In this document: positions 16,122-24,378 of the stretch, piece after piece
How the letters are laid out: each line of letters starts with the position of its first letter
How positions within the stretch are numbered: position 1 is the first letter of the stretch
NCBI GenBank assembly: GCA_964434425.1
Contig: CAYSVH010000001.1
Span: 124,001-188,000, forward strand
From: CALMEC01 sp964434425
GTDB lineage: Bacteria > Actinomycetota > Thermoleophilia > Miltoncostaeales > Miltoncostaeaceae
DNA: 64,000 nucleotides
Direction of reading: 5' to 3'
Notes under the pieces: model-generated
What the model was told of the DNA's origin: nothing
Database searches by the model: none
Seen by the model: only the letters and a program-made list of their open reading frames with translations
Made by a program: the position numbers and the translations under genes

Positions 16122-17866
16122 TGTGCGACCTCCATGGAGGGCAGGATGGCAGCATCCGCGGCCGCCAGGTCCGGCGCGTCCGGATGGAGCAGGAGGGCGC
16201 GGAGGGCGAGCGCCACCGACAGGCGGACGTCGGGGTCGTCCAGATCACGACGCAGGATCTCGCGGCCCCGCTGAATGCGCGCGAGGACCGTGTGCCCGGT
16301 CACGTCGATCTGGCGTGCGGTCTCGCGGAGGCTCCAGCTGGTGCGGGTGAGCGCGACCAGGGTTGTCAGGATCTCGGTCGCCTCCTGGTCGGGGCGCTCA
16401 CGCAGCAGGGGGCCGAGCCACTCGTCGACGAACGCGGGAAGGGCCGAGTCCGGCGCGACGGACAGAAGGAGGCGCTCCGCACCGAGGCGGCGGTGCGCGC
16501 TCACCGCACGCGCGCGTCCCAGGCGGCGGCCGACGCGCTGGGCCAGGTACGCCTCGTCCACCCGCGCCGCCATCTCGATGGGAGGTGCCGCGCGTCCGCT
16601 CACTCCGGCCGAGAAGCCTCCTCCGCATTCGGTCGACACCGCGTCCACGGCCAGAGCGGCGACGCTCTCGACGTGGTCGGGTGCCGCGGGCTCGACCACG
16701 AGGCAGACGATGGCCGTGGCCTGGGGCACGACGATCGATCCGGGATGCCGGGACTCCACGACCGACGACACGCTGCGGCGCAGCGCCTCGGTGCGTTCGG
16801 CGTCGCGGAGCGCCTCGTGGCCGACTGCGTCGTCGGGTACGAGGACCACGGCCCACATGTTCCGCCGGAGCCGGTAGCCGAGACGGGCACCGCGGTCGAT
16901 GATCCGTGCGGCCTCGTCCTCGCTGAGATTCGGGGTGAGCAGTTCCTCGACGAAGTCGCCGCGAAGCCGCTCCTCCGTCTCGGCGGCCGTGCGCCGTCGG
17001 CTCAGTTCCAGCGCGAGCACGGTCACCCCGTGCTCGAGTGCCGTCATCCCGTCGCGACGTTCGTCGGCGTCCCGATCGGAGCGCGGGTACGTCGTCATCC
17101 ATCCGAGGTCGTGACCACCGGCGCCGATGGGGGTGATGCGGACCGGCGTGTCCTGCCCGAGGTCGTCCGGGAGGAGATCCGGAAAGCGGTCGTCCTCCGA
17201 CGTGGTGAGACGCGTTCCCGCGCTGTCGTACACGGCCACGTGCAGACCGGTGTGTGAGGCGATCTCCTCGCAGATGTGGTCGATCCCCGGCGCATCGAGC
17301 GCGAGGGCGGTGAAGCGCCGATGGATCTCCTGCGAACGGTGGAGGCCCGCGACCTGCGACTCCAGCTGGGCCTGGAGGGCGGCCCGTTCGAAGACGCCGG
17401 CCACCTGGGCGGCGATCGACGTGAGGAAGTCGACGTCGGAGATGGTGAAGTGGCGCGTCTCATCCGTCTGGACGTTCAGCACACCGATCAGGCGGTCGGC
17501 CGCGAGGATCGGCACGGAGCACATCGAGACGAATCGCGCCTGGTCGACCCCGACCATCCAGCGGAAGCGGCGATCCTCGCGCACGTCGGGCACGATGACC
17601 GCCTTTCGCGCGGAGGCCGCGCTGCCCGTGATGCCCTCTCCGACGTGGAGGACCACGTGGCCGACGCCGGCCTGCGACAGTCCGTTCGTCGCGGTGAGTC
17701 GCAGCGAGACCCCGCCGGGGTCCAGCAAATACACCGAACAGACGTCCACGCCGACGGCGTCGGTCGTCTCACGTATGACGAGCTCGACCATCGCTGACGT
17801 ATCGAGGGTTTCGGCGGCTGCGCGCGACAGCCGCTGGAGGAACTCAAGCTCTCGGTCGGGGTGCAT
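16118..17866 (-). CDS. GAF-domain transcriptional regulator with PucR-type C-terminal HTH
   Basis: 582 residues. A GAF sensor domain covers about 15-165 (LDTSAMVELVIRETTDAVGV ... RLIGVLNVQTDETRHFTISD). A middle PucR-like region (GVTVLALELSRRRTAAETEERLRGDFVEELL) resembles the GGDEF-derived domain of CdaR/PucR activators. The C-terminus carries the PucR helix-turn-helix (WSLRETARQIDVTGHTVLARIQRGREIL then LDDPDVRLSVALALRALLL). Such proteins activate catabolic or nitrogen genes in response to small molecules. ATG 17866 has TAGCGT 7 nt upstream and no Shine-Dalgarno, so it looks leaderless. It overlaps the HemD-like gene by 4 nt, suggesting joint function. Confidence 0.8.
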   Translation of the reverse strand: MHPDRELEFLQRLSRAAAETLDTSAMVELVIRETTDAVGVDVCSVYLLDPGGVSLRLTATNGLSQAGVGHVVLHVGEGITGSAASARKAVIVPDVREDRRFRWMVGVDQARFVSMCSVPILAADRLIGVLNVQTDETRHFTISDVDFLTSIAAQVAGVFERAALQAQLESQVAGLHRSQEIHRRFTALALDAPGIDHICEEIASHTGLHVAVYDSAGTRLTTSEDDRFPDLLPDDLGQDTPVRITPIGAGGHDLGWMTTYPRSDRDADERRDGMTALEHGVTVLALELSRRRTAAETEERLRGDFVEELLTPNLSEDEAARIIDRGARLGYRLRRNMWAVVLVPDDAVGHEALRDAERTEALRRSVSSVVESRHPGSIVVPQATAIVCLVVEPAAPDHVESVAALAVDAVSTECGGGFSAGVSGRAAPPIEMAARVDEAYLAQRVGRRLGRARAVSAHRRLGAERLLLSVAPDSALPAFVDEWLGPLLRERPDQEATEILTTLVALTRTSWSLRETARQIDVTGHTVLARIQRGREILRRDLDDPDVRLSVALALRALLLHPDAPDLAAADAAILPSMEVAH

Positions 17867-18215
17867 GTCGGCCACGCTACGTTCCGTCCCCTCATCGGTC
17901 TTCGGCCGTGTGCACAGGACGACATGGTCCGCGTTTCGCCCCGTGCGAGGAGGCCTCCGCGTCGAGGATGGGTTTTCTCCGGATTTCCGTCGGGGCCGCC
18001 GGACCATGGTCATCCGTCGTCACGGGCGCTAGAATGTGACTTCGCGTCTGGAGACCCGCTGTGGGCCGATCGCATCCGCGAATCGAGGAGTGCCGGGAAT
18101 TGTCGAGGTCCGATGCTTGGACGATGGGCGTTCTGAATGTGACGGCGGTCGGGCCGGCGTGGTGGACGGCGCGTTCCCTTCCTGGCCGGTGCGGGGCGCT
18201 CGGAGGCGTGCGGCG
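17867..18215. other. Divergent intergenic region upstream of coaX
   Basis: 349 bp between the PucR-type regulator (minus) and coaX (plus). It holds the TAGCGT -10 of the regulator (complement of 17874-17879) and a TAGAAT -10-like box at 18030-18035 pointing to coaX, which would give a leader of about 170 nt. The coaX frame is open through that leader (from 18036), but the protein family starts at 18216. No other gene is supported. Confidence 0.45.
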
Positions 18216-19025
18216 ATGATGCTCCTCGCCATCGACGTGGGCAACACCCAGACGGCCGCCGGCGTCTTCTCGGACGACGTCCTGCTCCATCAATGGCGTC
18301 TGTCCACGGTCCGCACGGCGACGCTCGACGAACTGGCCGCCCAGCACGACGCCATGCTGCACCTGCGGGGCGCGAGCCTGTCGGATGTCGATGCCCTCGT
18401 GGTCTCGTCGGTGGTGCCGTCGCTGACGGCGTCCTACCGCGACCTGTCCGAGCGCTACCTTGACGAGACGGCGCTCATCGTGGGTCCCGGGGTCCGCACC
18501 GGCATGCCGATCGCCATCGACAACCCGCATGAGGTCGGGGCCGACCGGATCGTGAACGCCGTGGCGGCCTTCGAGCGTTTCGGCGGTCCGTGCATCGTCG
18601 TCGACTTCGGCACCGCCACGAATTTCGATTGCGTCTCGGCCGACGGCCGCTACATGGGCGGTGCCATCACCCCGGGCATCGAGGTCTCGATGGAGGCGCT
18701 CGCCAGCCGTGCGGCCCGGCTCCTGCGCATCGAGCTGGTCGAGCCGCCGTCGGTGATCGGCCGGTCCACCGTCGCCGCATTGCAATCCGGCATCCTGTAC
18801 GGTGCCGTCGCGATGGTGGATGGCCTCACGGCTCGGCTAAAGTCCGAGCTTGGAAGTGACGCCGTTGTCATCGCCACGGGCGGCCTGTCGCAGCTCATCG
18901 AGAGCCTCTCCGATCAGATCGACGAGCACGAGCCCATTCTTACCCTGGAGGGACTTCGGATCGTGTACGAGCGGAATGTGCACACAAGTGAGACCGGCGG
19001 CAGTCGAAGGGGGCAGTCCGCATGA
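18216..19025 (+). CDS. coaX: Type III pantothenate kinase
   Basis: 269 residues. It phosphorylates pantothenate in the first step of coenzyme A synthesis. The ASKHA-fold motifs are clear: LAIDVGNTQTAAGVF (phosphate 1), GADRIVNAVAAFERFGGPC, VVDFGTATNFDCV (phosphate 2) and GGAITPGIEVSMEAL. ATG 18216 is preceded by GGAGG at 18202-18206 and gives the usual N-terminus. It overlaps dusB by 4 nt (ATGA). Confidence 0.93.
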   Translation: MMLLAIDVGNTQTAAGVFSDDVLLHQWRLSTVRTATLDELAAQHDAMLHLRGASLSDVDALVVSSVVPSLTASYRDLSERYLDETALIVGPGVRTGMPIAIDNPHEVGADRIVNAVAAFERFGGPCIVVDFGTATNFDCVSADGRYMGGAITPGIEVSMEALASRAARLLRIELVEPPSVIGRSTVAALQSGILYGAVAMVDGLTARLKSELGSDAVVIATGGLSQLIESLSDQIDEHEPILTLEGLRIVYERNVHTSETGGSRRGQSA

Positions 19026-20059
19026 GGAAACGAATGAACCGAACGGGGGCGGTGCTCGATCAGACCGAGCTGCCGTCGCTCGACGGAGCCTGGCCGCTCG
19101 CCGAGCCGTTCGCCATCGGATCGGTCATGCTCGAGAACCGGGTGATCCAGCCACCGCTCGCGGGCATCGCGAACTGGGCGTTCCGTGAGCAGTCGCGCCG
19201 TTTCGGCGTCGGGCTCGCCGTGTCCGAGATGATCTCGGCCTACGGGATCCGGTTCAGCAACGAGCGCACGCACGCGATGCTCTCGACGGAGCGCGACGGC
19301 GGACCCGTCGCCATGCAGCTCTTCGGATCCGACCCCGAGGTCATGGCCGAGGCCGCCCGGGTGGCGGTCGACGAGGGCGCCGACATCATCGACATCAACA
19401 TGGGCTGCCCGGTCCGCAAGGTCTGCAAGACCGGCGCGGGCGCCGCCCTGCTGACCGACCCGTCCGCCGGGGTGCGAGTACTCGAGGCGGTCGTCGGTGC
19501 CGTCCACATCCCCGTCACGGTCAAGATGCGCCGTGGGATGACCCCGCAGACCGCCGATCCCGTCCGGAACGCACGCGCGTTCGAGGGTGCCGGCGCGTCG
19601 GCCATCACGTTCCATCCGCGCACGGCCTCCGAGGAGTACGAGGGGCGGGCCGACCACACGCACACGGCGGCGGTCGTGGACGCGGTCGGTATCCCGATCA
19701 TCGCGAGCGGCGACATCGACTCCCCCGCCGAGGCCGCCCGCATCCTCGCCGACACCGGTGCCAGCGCCGTGGCCATCGGCCGCCCGGCACTCGGGAACCC
19801 GTGGCTCTACGAGGACGTGCTCGAAGCACGTCCGCCGCACCTGCGGCCCCTCGAGGTCATCGTCGAAGAGGTGCTGCGGTTCGCGGACGACGTTCGGGCG
19901 GCACTGGGAGAGAACCGGGCGTGTACGTACATGCGAAAGTTCTACCCCTGGTATCTCGCCGGTCACGACGTTCCCGTGGAGGAGCGAGCGCAGCTTCAGG
20001 TCGAGCCCACGCTGGACGCGGCCCTGGAGCATCTGGCGCGGCTTTCGCGCGACCGCTGA
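19022..20059 (+). CDS. dusB: tRNA-dihydrouridine synthase (DusB type)
   Basis: 345 residues. FMN-dependent reduction of uridines in the D loop of tRNA. The TIM-barrel motifs include PPLAGIANWAFR, DINMGCPVRKVCKTGAGAALL with the catalytic Cys, VTVKMRRGM, HPRTASEEYEG and the FMN phosphate site AIGRPALGNPWLY. It is coupled to coaX. The extra ~20 N-terminal residues before the barrel are usual in actinomycete members. Confidence 0.92.
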   Translation: MRKRMNRTGAVLDQTELPSLDGAWPLAEPFAIGSVMLENRVIQPPLAGIANWAFREQSRRFGVGLAVSEMISAYGIRFSNERTHAMLSTERDGGPVAMQLFGSDPEVMAEAARVAVDEGADIIDINMGCPVRKVCKTGAGAALLTDPSAGVRVLEAVVGAVHIPVTVKMRRGMTPQTADPVRNARAFEGAGASAITFHPRTASEEYEGRADHTHTAAVVDAVGIPIIASGDIDSPAEAARILADTGASAVAIGRPALGNPWLYEDVLEARPPHLRPLEVIVEEVLRFADDVRAALGENRACTYMRKFYPWYLAGHDVPVEERAQLQVEPTLDAALEHLARLSRDR

Positions 20060-20060
20060 T

Positions 20061-20090
20061 TTGTCAACGTAGGTTCAAGTGGACTACGGT
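20061..20090 (+). promoter_or_regulatory. Sigma70-type promoter of greA
   Basis: TTGTCA at 20061-20066 and TACGGT at 20085-20090 are separated by 18 nt, just after the dusB stop. Transcription would begin near 20097 and give a ~34-nt leader containing GAAAGG before the greA ATG. Confidence 0.6.
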
Positions 20091-20130
20091 ACGCCGTCTC
20101 TCGGCGTCCGTCTTTTTGTGAAAGGTGCAT

Positions 20131-20613
20131 ATGGAGCGCGAAGTCGTCCTAACCGAAGAGGGCTACCACAAGCTCAAGGAGGAGATCGATCATCTCTCCA
20201 CCGTGAAGCGTCGTGAGGTCGCCGCCCGTATCAAGGAGGCGCGTGAGTTCGGGGACATCTCCGAGAACTCCGAGTACGACGACGCCAAGAACGAGCAGGC
20301 GCAGCTTGAGGCCCGCATCCTCGGCCTGGAACAGCAGCTCCGCAACGCCCGCGTGGTCGACGCCGAGCACGTCTCCACCGAGACGGTGTCCATCGGGGCG
20401 CGCGTCACGCTGAAGGACCTCGCCACCAAGAAGAACACCGAGTACTCGGTCGTCGGATCGGCCGAGGCCGACCCGCGTGCGCACAAGCTCTCGTCGGAGA
20501 GCCCGCTGGGCAAGGCGGTCCTCGGCAAGAAGAAGGGCGACAAGCTCTCCGTCACCACCCCGCGCGGCGCGCTGGAGTACCAGGTGATGAAGATCCAGAC
20601 CGGCGGCCACTGA
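20131..20613 (+). CDS. greA: Transcription elongation factor GreA
   Basis: 160 residues. GreA rescues backtracked RNA polymerase by stimulating transcript cleavage. The N-terminal coiled coil (LTEEGYHKLKEEIDHL...REFGDISENSEYDDAKNEQA) carries the acidic tip residues DISENSEYDDAK. The C-terminal FKBP-like domain (SIGARVTLKDL, SSESPLGKAVLGKKKGD) is complete. ATG 20131 is 5 nt after GAAAGG; a GTG two codons upstream overlaps the Shine-Dalgarno and is less likely. Confidence 0.95.
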   Translation: MEREVVLTEEGYHKLKEEIDHLSTVKRREVAARIKEAREFGDISENSEYDDAKNEQAQLEARILGLEQQLRNARVVDAEHVSTETVSIGARVTLKDLATKKNTEYSVVGSAEADPRAHKLSSESPLGKAVLGKKKGDKLSVTTPRGALEYQVMKIQTGGH

Positions 20614-20641
20614 GCCGCCCCGCACCCTTCGGCGGGTGAAC

Positions 20642-22297
20642 ATGGAGAGCGACCTCCGCGACATCGCGATGAACAGTCGTGCCTGGCCGTTCGTCGAGGC
20701 GCGCAAGCTCGTGGACCGCGTGGCCGCTGCGGACACGCCGCCCGCGGAGGTCCTGTTCGAGACCGGGTACGGGCCGAGCGGGCTGCCGCACATCGGCACG
20801 TTCCAGGAGGTCGCGCGCACGACCATGGTGCGGCACGCGTTCACGACGGTGTCGGACGTGCCGACGCGCCTCCTGTGCTTCTCGGACGACATGGACGGCC
20901 TGCGCAAGGTGCCCGAGAACGTCCCCAACCAGGAACTCCTCCAGGAGAACCTCGGCCGGCCGCTCACCCGTGTCCCGGATCCCTTCGGCTGCCACGAGAG
21001 CTTCGCGCATCACAACAACGCCAAGCTGCGGGAGTTCCTGGACGGCTACGGCTTCGAGTACGAGTTCGCGTCGTCCACCGACTACTACACGTCGGGGCGC
21101 TTCGACCCCGCCCTGCGGCGCATGCTGGAGTGCTTCGACGAGGTGATGGCCGTCATGTTGCCGTCCCTGCGCGAGGAGCGTGCGTCCACGTACTCGCCGT
21201 TCCTGCCGATCCACCCGACCACCGGCGTCGTGATGCAGGTGCCGATCGACGAGGTGCGTCGCGAGGCGGGGACCCTGGTCTGGACGGATCCGGAGGGCGG
21301 CGAGCGGTTCGAGACCCCGGTCACCGGCGGTCACTGCAAGCTCCAGTGGAAGCCGGACTGGGCCATGCGCTGGTACGCCCTCGGCGTCGACTATGAGATG
21401 TCCGGCAAGGACCTCACGGACTCGGTCCGCCTGGCGGGTGAGATCGTGCGCATCCTTGGGGGACGCCCGCCAGAGGGCTTCATCTACGAGCTGTTCCTGG
21501 ACGAGCAGGGGCAGAAGATCTCGAAGTCACGGGGCAACGGCCTCTCCATCGACGAGTGGCTGCGCTACGCCAGCCCCGAGAGCCTGCAGCTCTTCCTCTT
21601 CGGAAAGCCGCGTGAGGCGAAGCGACTGCACTTCGGCGTCATCCCCCGCAACGTGGACGAGTACCTGGCGCATCTCGAGTCGTACGGTCGGCTCGACGCA
21701 CAGAAGCGCCTGGCGAGCCCCGTGTGGCACATCCACGGTGGTGCACCGCCTGAGCCGGAACCCCTCGGGGGCGGTGGCCGCACCCCGGTCACCTTCGCCC
21801 TCCTGCTGAACCTCGTGTCGGTGGCGAACACCGACGATCGCGCGGTCCTGTGGCCGTTCCTCCAGCGGTACGCGCCGGGCGTGTCACCCGAGACCCATCC
21901 ACGCCTCGACGCGCTCGTCGGAGGCGCCCTGCGCTACTACGACGACTTCGTCAAGCCGGGGCGGGTGTTCCGGGTTCCGGACGCTGTCGAGAGGGAGGCG
22001 CTCCGCGCCCTCGATCGCGTGCTCGCCGACCTCCCCGACGACGCCACGGGCGACGACATCCAGACGGCGGTCTACGACGTGGGACGATCGATCGAGCGCT
22101 ATCAGGACCCGGGTGCGAAGGGGGCGACCCCGGATCGGCCGGGTGTCGCAGGGACCTGGTTCGCGATGCTCTACCAGGTGCTCCTCGGCGCGGAGCGCGG
22201 TCCCCGCTTCGGACCGTTCATCGCCCTCTACGGTCGCGACGAGACACGGGAACTCATCGCACGCGCTCTGGACGGGAGCCTGACCTCGGCGATGTGA
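20642..22297 (+). CDS. lysS: Lysyl-tRNA synthetase, class I (archaeal type)
   Basis: About 551 residues. It charges tRNA-Lys but belongs to the class I family found in archaea, spirochaetes and some alpha-proteobacteria, not the common class II LysRS. The class I signatures are GYGPSGLPHIGT (HIGH motif, near residue 45) and KISKSRGNGLSIDEW (KMSKS, near 290). The C-terminal helical anticodon-binding cage is full length. GTG 20636 and ATG 20642 both lie in frame shortly after greA; the ATG is taken. Class I LysRS in a bacterium is a mark of ancient horizontal transfer. Confidence 0.92.
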   Translation: MESDLRDIAMNSRAWPFVEARKLVDRVAAADTPPAEVLFETGYGPSGLPHIGTFQEVARTTMVRHAFTTVSDVPTRLLCFSDDMDGLRKVPENVPNQELLQENLGRPLTRVPDPFGCHESFAHHNNAKLREFLDGYGFEYEFASSTDYYTSGRFDPALRRMLECFDEVMAVMLPSLREERASTYSPFLPIHPTTGVVMQVPIDEVRREAGTLVWTDPEGGERFETPVTGGHCKLQWKPDWAMRWYALGVDYEMSGKDLTDSVRLAGEIVRILGGRPPEGFIYELFLDEQGQKISKSRGNGLSIDEWLRYASPESLQLFLFGKPREAKRLHFGVIPRNVDEYLAHLESYGRLDAQKRLASPVWHIHGGAPPEPEPLGGGGRTPVTFALLLNLVSVANTDDRAVLWPFLQRYAPGVSPETHPRLDALVGGALRYYDDFVKPGRVFRVPDAVEREALRALDRVLADLPDDATGDDIQTAVYDVGRSIERYQDPGAKGATPDRPGVAGTWFAMLYQVLLGAERGPRFGPFIALYGRDETRELIARALDGSLTSAM

Positions 22298-22300
22298 ACC

Positions 22301-22327
22301 CGCCGTCCCGGTCGGCGCGGGACGGCG
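22301..22327. terminator. Hairpin between convergent lysS and membrane-protein gene
   Basis: A perfect 10-bp stem CGCCGTCCCG / CGGGACGGCG with a 7-nt loop, directly after the lysS stop and facing the convergent membrane-protein gene. Confidence 0.6.
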
Positions 22328-22351
22328 TGAGGAGGCACACGGTCCGGGGCA

Positions 22352-23446
22352 TCAGGCACCTGCGGGGGTGAGACCGCCGTCCGTTGTCCCGCCGCCCGTC
22401 AGGCGTGCCAGGCGCGACTTCGGGCTGGACGGCATATACCGGTCGTAGAGCGCGGTGATGAGGGAGAGCACCGGCACGAGCAGGAACAGGGCTCCGACGG
22501 GGGTGTTGCCGCCCGTGGAGGGCACGAACCCGATGATCCTGTTGAGGACGATCAGCCCCACGTTGACGACGAGGGTGGTGAGGAACTGACGGCCCGCGGT
22601 CTCCCATGTGCGCCCGCGACGCACGAGCCATTGGGTGATCGCGGCGTTGAGGATGGCGAACGTGCCCACCGCCATCATCAGCCGGAGGGCATTCTCGTCG
22701 AGACCGGGGAGGATCGTGCTGAAGATGACCGCGACCGCGGCGACGAGCAGGATCTTCATGATGAGGTCGCGATTGAAGAAGCGCACGTCCGCGCGGGGTG
22801 CGAGGAGTTCGACCGGCGGTGCTCCGAGTCGGAAGCGGTGGTCGGTTGGCGGCATCCGGTGACGCTGCGAGTAGAGGATCGGGATCGCGGCCGCGAGGAG
22901 GATCCCGAGCACGGGCCACATGTACGTGTGCGCCGCCATGAAGTCCGTGAAGTCGAGCTGCGCGATGTGGATCCACCACTCCTGCGGCAGCTTGACCCCG
23001 ACCCAGATCACCGCGGCGAGTATCAGGAAGACGCGGAGCGACCAGTGCCGGATGTCCCAGCGCGTGCGGAGGACCTCGACGGCGATCACGAAGTACTCGA
23101 ACGTGTTGGGGAACGCGAAGAGCATCCAGCGTGTGTCGAAGACCTCGAAGAGCGTCACGCCGATCAGCCGGTAGAAGAAGAGAATCTCCGCGATCCGGAA
23201 CGCCGGGGCGGACGTCCAGTTCCGCATGCAGGCCACATAGGCCATCGTGAGGTAGAAGACGTCGAGCGCCTTGTCGTAGCTCTGGTACCACAGCAGCGGA
23301 TCGTCGGTCAGCGCCTGGAAGATCGTCTGGTCGACGGCGTCGAGGATGAGGCACGCCAGGATGGCCGGCAGTGGGTACTTCGGGATGAACAGCGGGATCA
23401 CGAACCGCAGCCCGATCACGGTGAAGGCGATGGCCAGGCTGTTCAC
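22352..23446 (-). CDS. Polytopic membrane protein of unknown function
   Basis: About 364 residues with eight or more membrane helices in two groups: one of about six N-terminal helices (FTVIGLRFVIPLFI ... VFLILAAVIWVG), then a ~35-residue cytoplasmic link, then MKILLVAAVAVIFSTIL and four more. No family is recognised. The GTG at 23446 is chosen because it overlaps the upstream hydrolase stop as GTGA; an ATG 26 codons further up would place the start deep inside that gene. Coupling to the hydrolase suggests a functional link, possibly lipid-related, but this is an inference. Confidence 0.65.
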   Translation of the reverse strand: MNSLAIAFTVIGLRFVIPLFIPKYPLPAILACLILDAVDQTIFQALTDDPLLWYQSYDKALDVFYLTMAYVACMRNWTSAPAFRIAEILFFYRLIGVTLFEVFDTRWMLFAFPNTFEYFVIAVEVLRTRWDIRHWSLRVFLILAAVIWVGVKLPQEWWIHIAQLDFTDFMAAHTYMWPVLGILLAAAIPILYSQRHRMPPTDHRFRLGAPPVELLAPRADVRFFNRDLIMKILLVAAVAVIFSTILPGLDENALRLMMAVGTFAILNAAITQWLVRRGRTWETAGRQFLTTLVVNVGLIVLNRIIGFVPSTGGNTPVGALFLLVPVLSLITALYDRYMPSSPKSRLARLTGGGTTDGGLTPAGA

Positions 23447-24309
23447 TCCGGTCCCGAACGCGTGAGACGGGTTCTTGAGGCGGCGTCCGTCCCGTGCGAC
23501 GGTGGCCCGGAGGCCGTCGTCCACGTCTCGCCCACGGCCAGCGGATGAATGCGGTCACCCAGGCCCACCGCCTCCATGGCGGTGCGGAATCTCGTGAGGG
23601 GAGAGCGGAACCAGCGGGCCCGGCTGGACGACCACAGCGGCGCATAGGTCCCCCAGTGGATGGGGATCACCGACCGCGCTCCGATGCGCCGGGCGGCTTC
23701 GGCGGCGCGCTCCGGATCCAGATGCCCCGGCGGTGTGGTGGGGCCCCAGCCGGCGATGGGGAGAAGGGCGATGTCGACGGGACCGATGGATGCCATGTCA
23801 TCGAAGAGGTCCGTATCGCCGGCGAAGTACACCGACCGCTGCCCGTCCCTGATGACGTATCCCACCGGTTCGGCCGTCGCGCGCGTATGCGGTCCGCGTC
23901 GGGGATCGTGCGCGGCGTGCACCACGTCGATCGTCAGGCCGGGCCCGAATCCATCGATGTGGTCTCCGCTTCGAACGCCCCGCACCGAATCGTCCGCGAC
24001 GGGCATCGACCGCTCTGCCCCGCGCGGGACGACATAGCCGTCGTCCGGCCGCAGCGTCCGCAGCGACCGTCGATGCAGGTGGTCGGCGTGGAGGTGGGAG
24101 ACGATGACGAGGTCGGAACGGGTGATCGGCGGCGCGGGATGGCGTCGCAACAGGTGTGCGACGCGCCGCGTCAGGACGGGATCGGTGACGATGACGTAGT
24201 CGCCGAAGCGGACGACCACTGTGGCGTGACCGGCCCACTGGACCGAGAGGGGTTCCTTGCCGATGTCCGCCGGTGTCGGGTGCGGAGGTGCCATCTGATC
24301 CGATTTCAC
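23443..24309 (-). CDS. Metallo-beta-lactamase-fold hydrolase (UlaG/NAPE-PLD-like)
   Basis: 288 residues. VSHLHADHLHRRSL is the zinc motif HxHxDH. Other ligands lie in VVHAAHDPR, FAGDTDLFDD and PIHWGTYAPL. The order and the short insertions match the NAPE-phospholipase D/L-ascorbate lactonase branch of the fold. The substrate is not known. Two starts are possible, GTG 24309 and ATG 24294; neither has a clear Shine-Dalgarno. The 3' end overlaps the membrane-protein gene by 4 nt. Confidence 0.82.
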   Translation of the reverse strand: MKSDQMAPPHPTPADIGKEPLSVQWAGHATVVVRFGDYVIVTDPVLTRRVAHLLRRHPAPPITRSDLVIVSHLHADHLHRRSLRTLRPDDGYVVPRGAERSMPVADDSVRGVRSGDHIDGFGPGLTIDVVHAAHDPRRGPHTRATAEPVGYVIRDGQRSVYFAGDTDLFDDMASIGPVDIALLPIAGWGPTTPPGHLDPERAAEAARRIGARSVIPIHWGTYAPLWSSSRARWFRSPLTRFRTAMEAVGLGDRIHPLAVGETWTTASGPPSHGTDAASRTRLTRSGPE

Positions 24310-24378
24310 CAGATCGACGTGCTGAGCGCCACCGCGGGCGCGCCATCATCCGGCCTCCGCCGGCGCGTCGGGAGTCCG

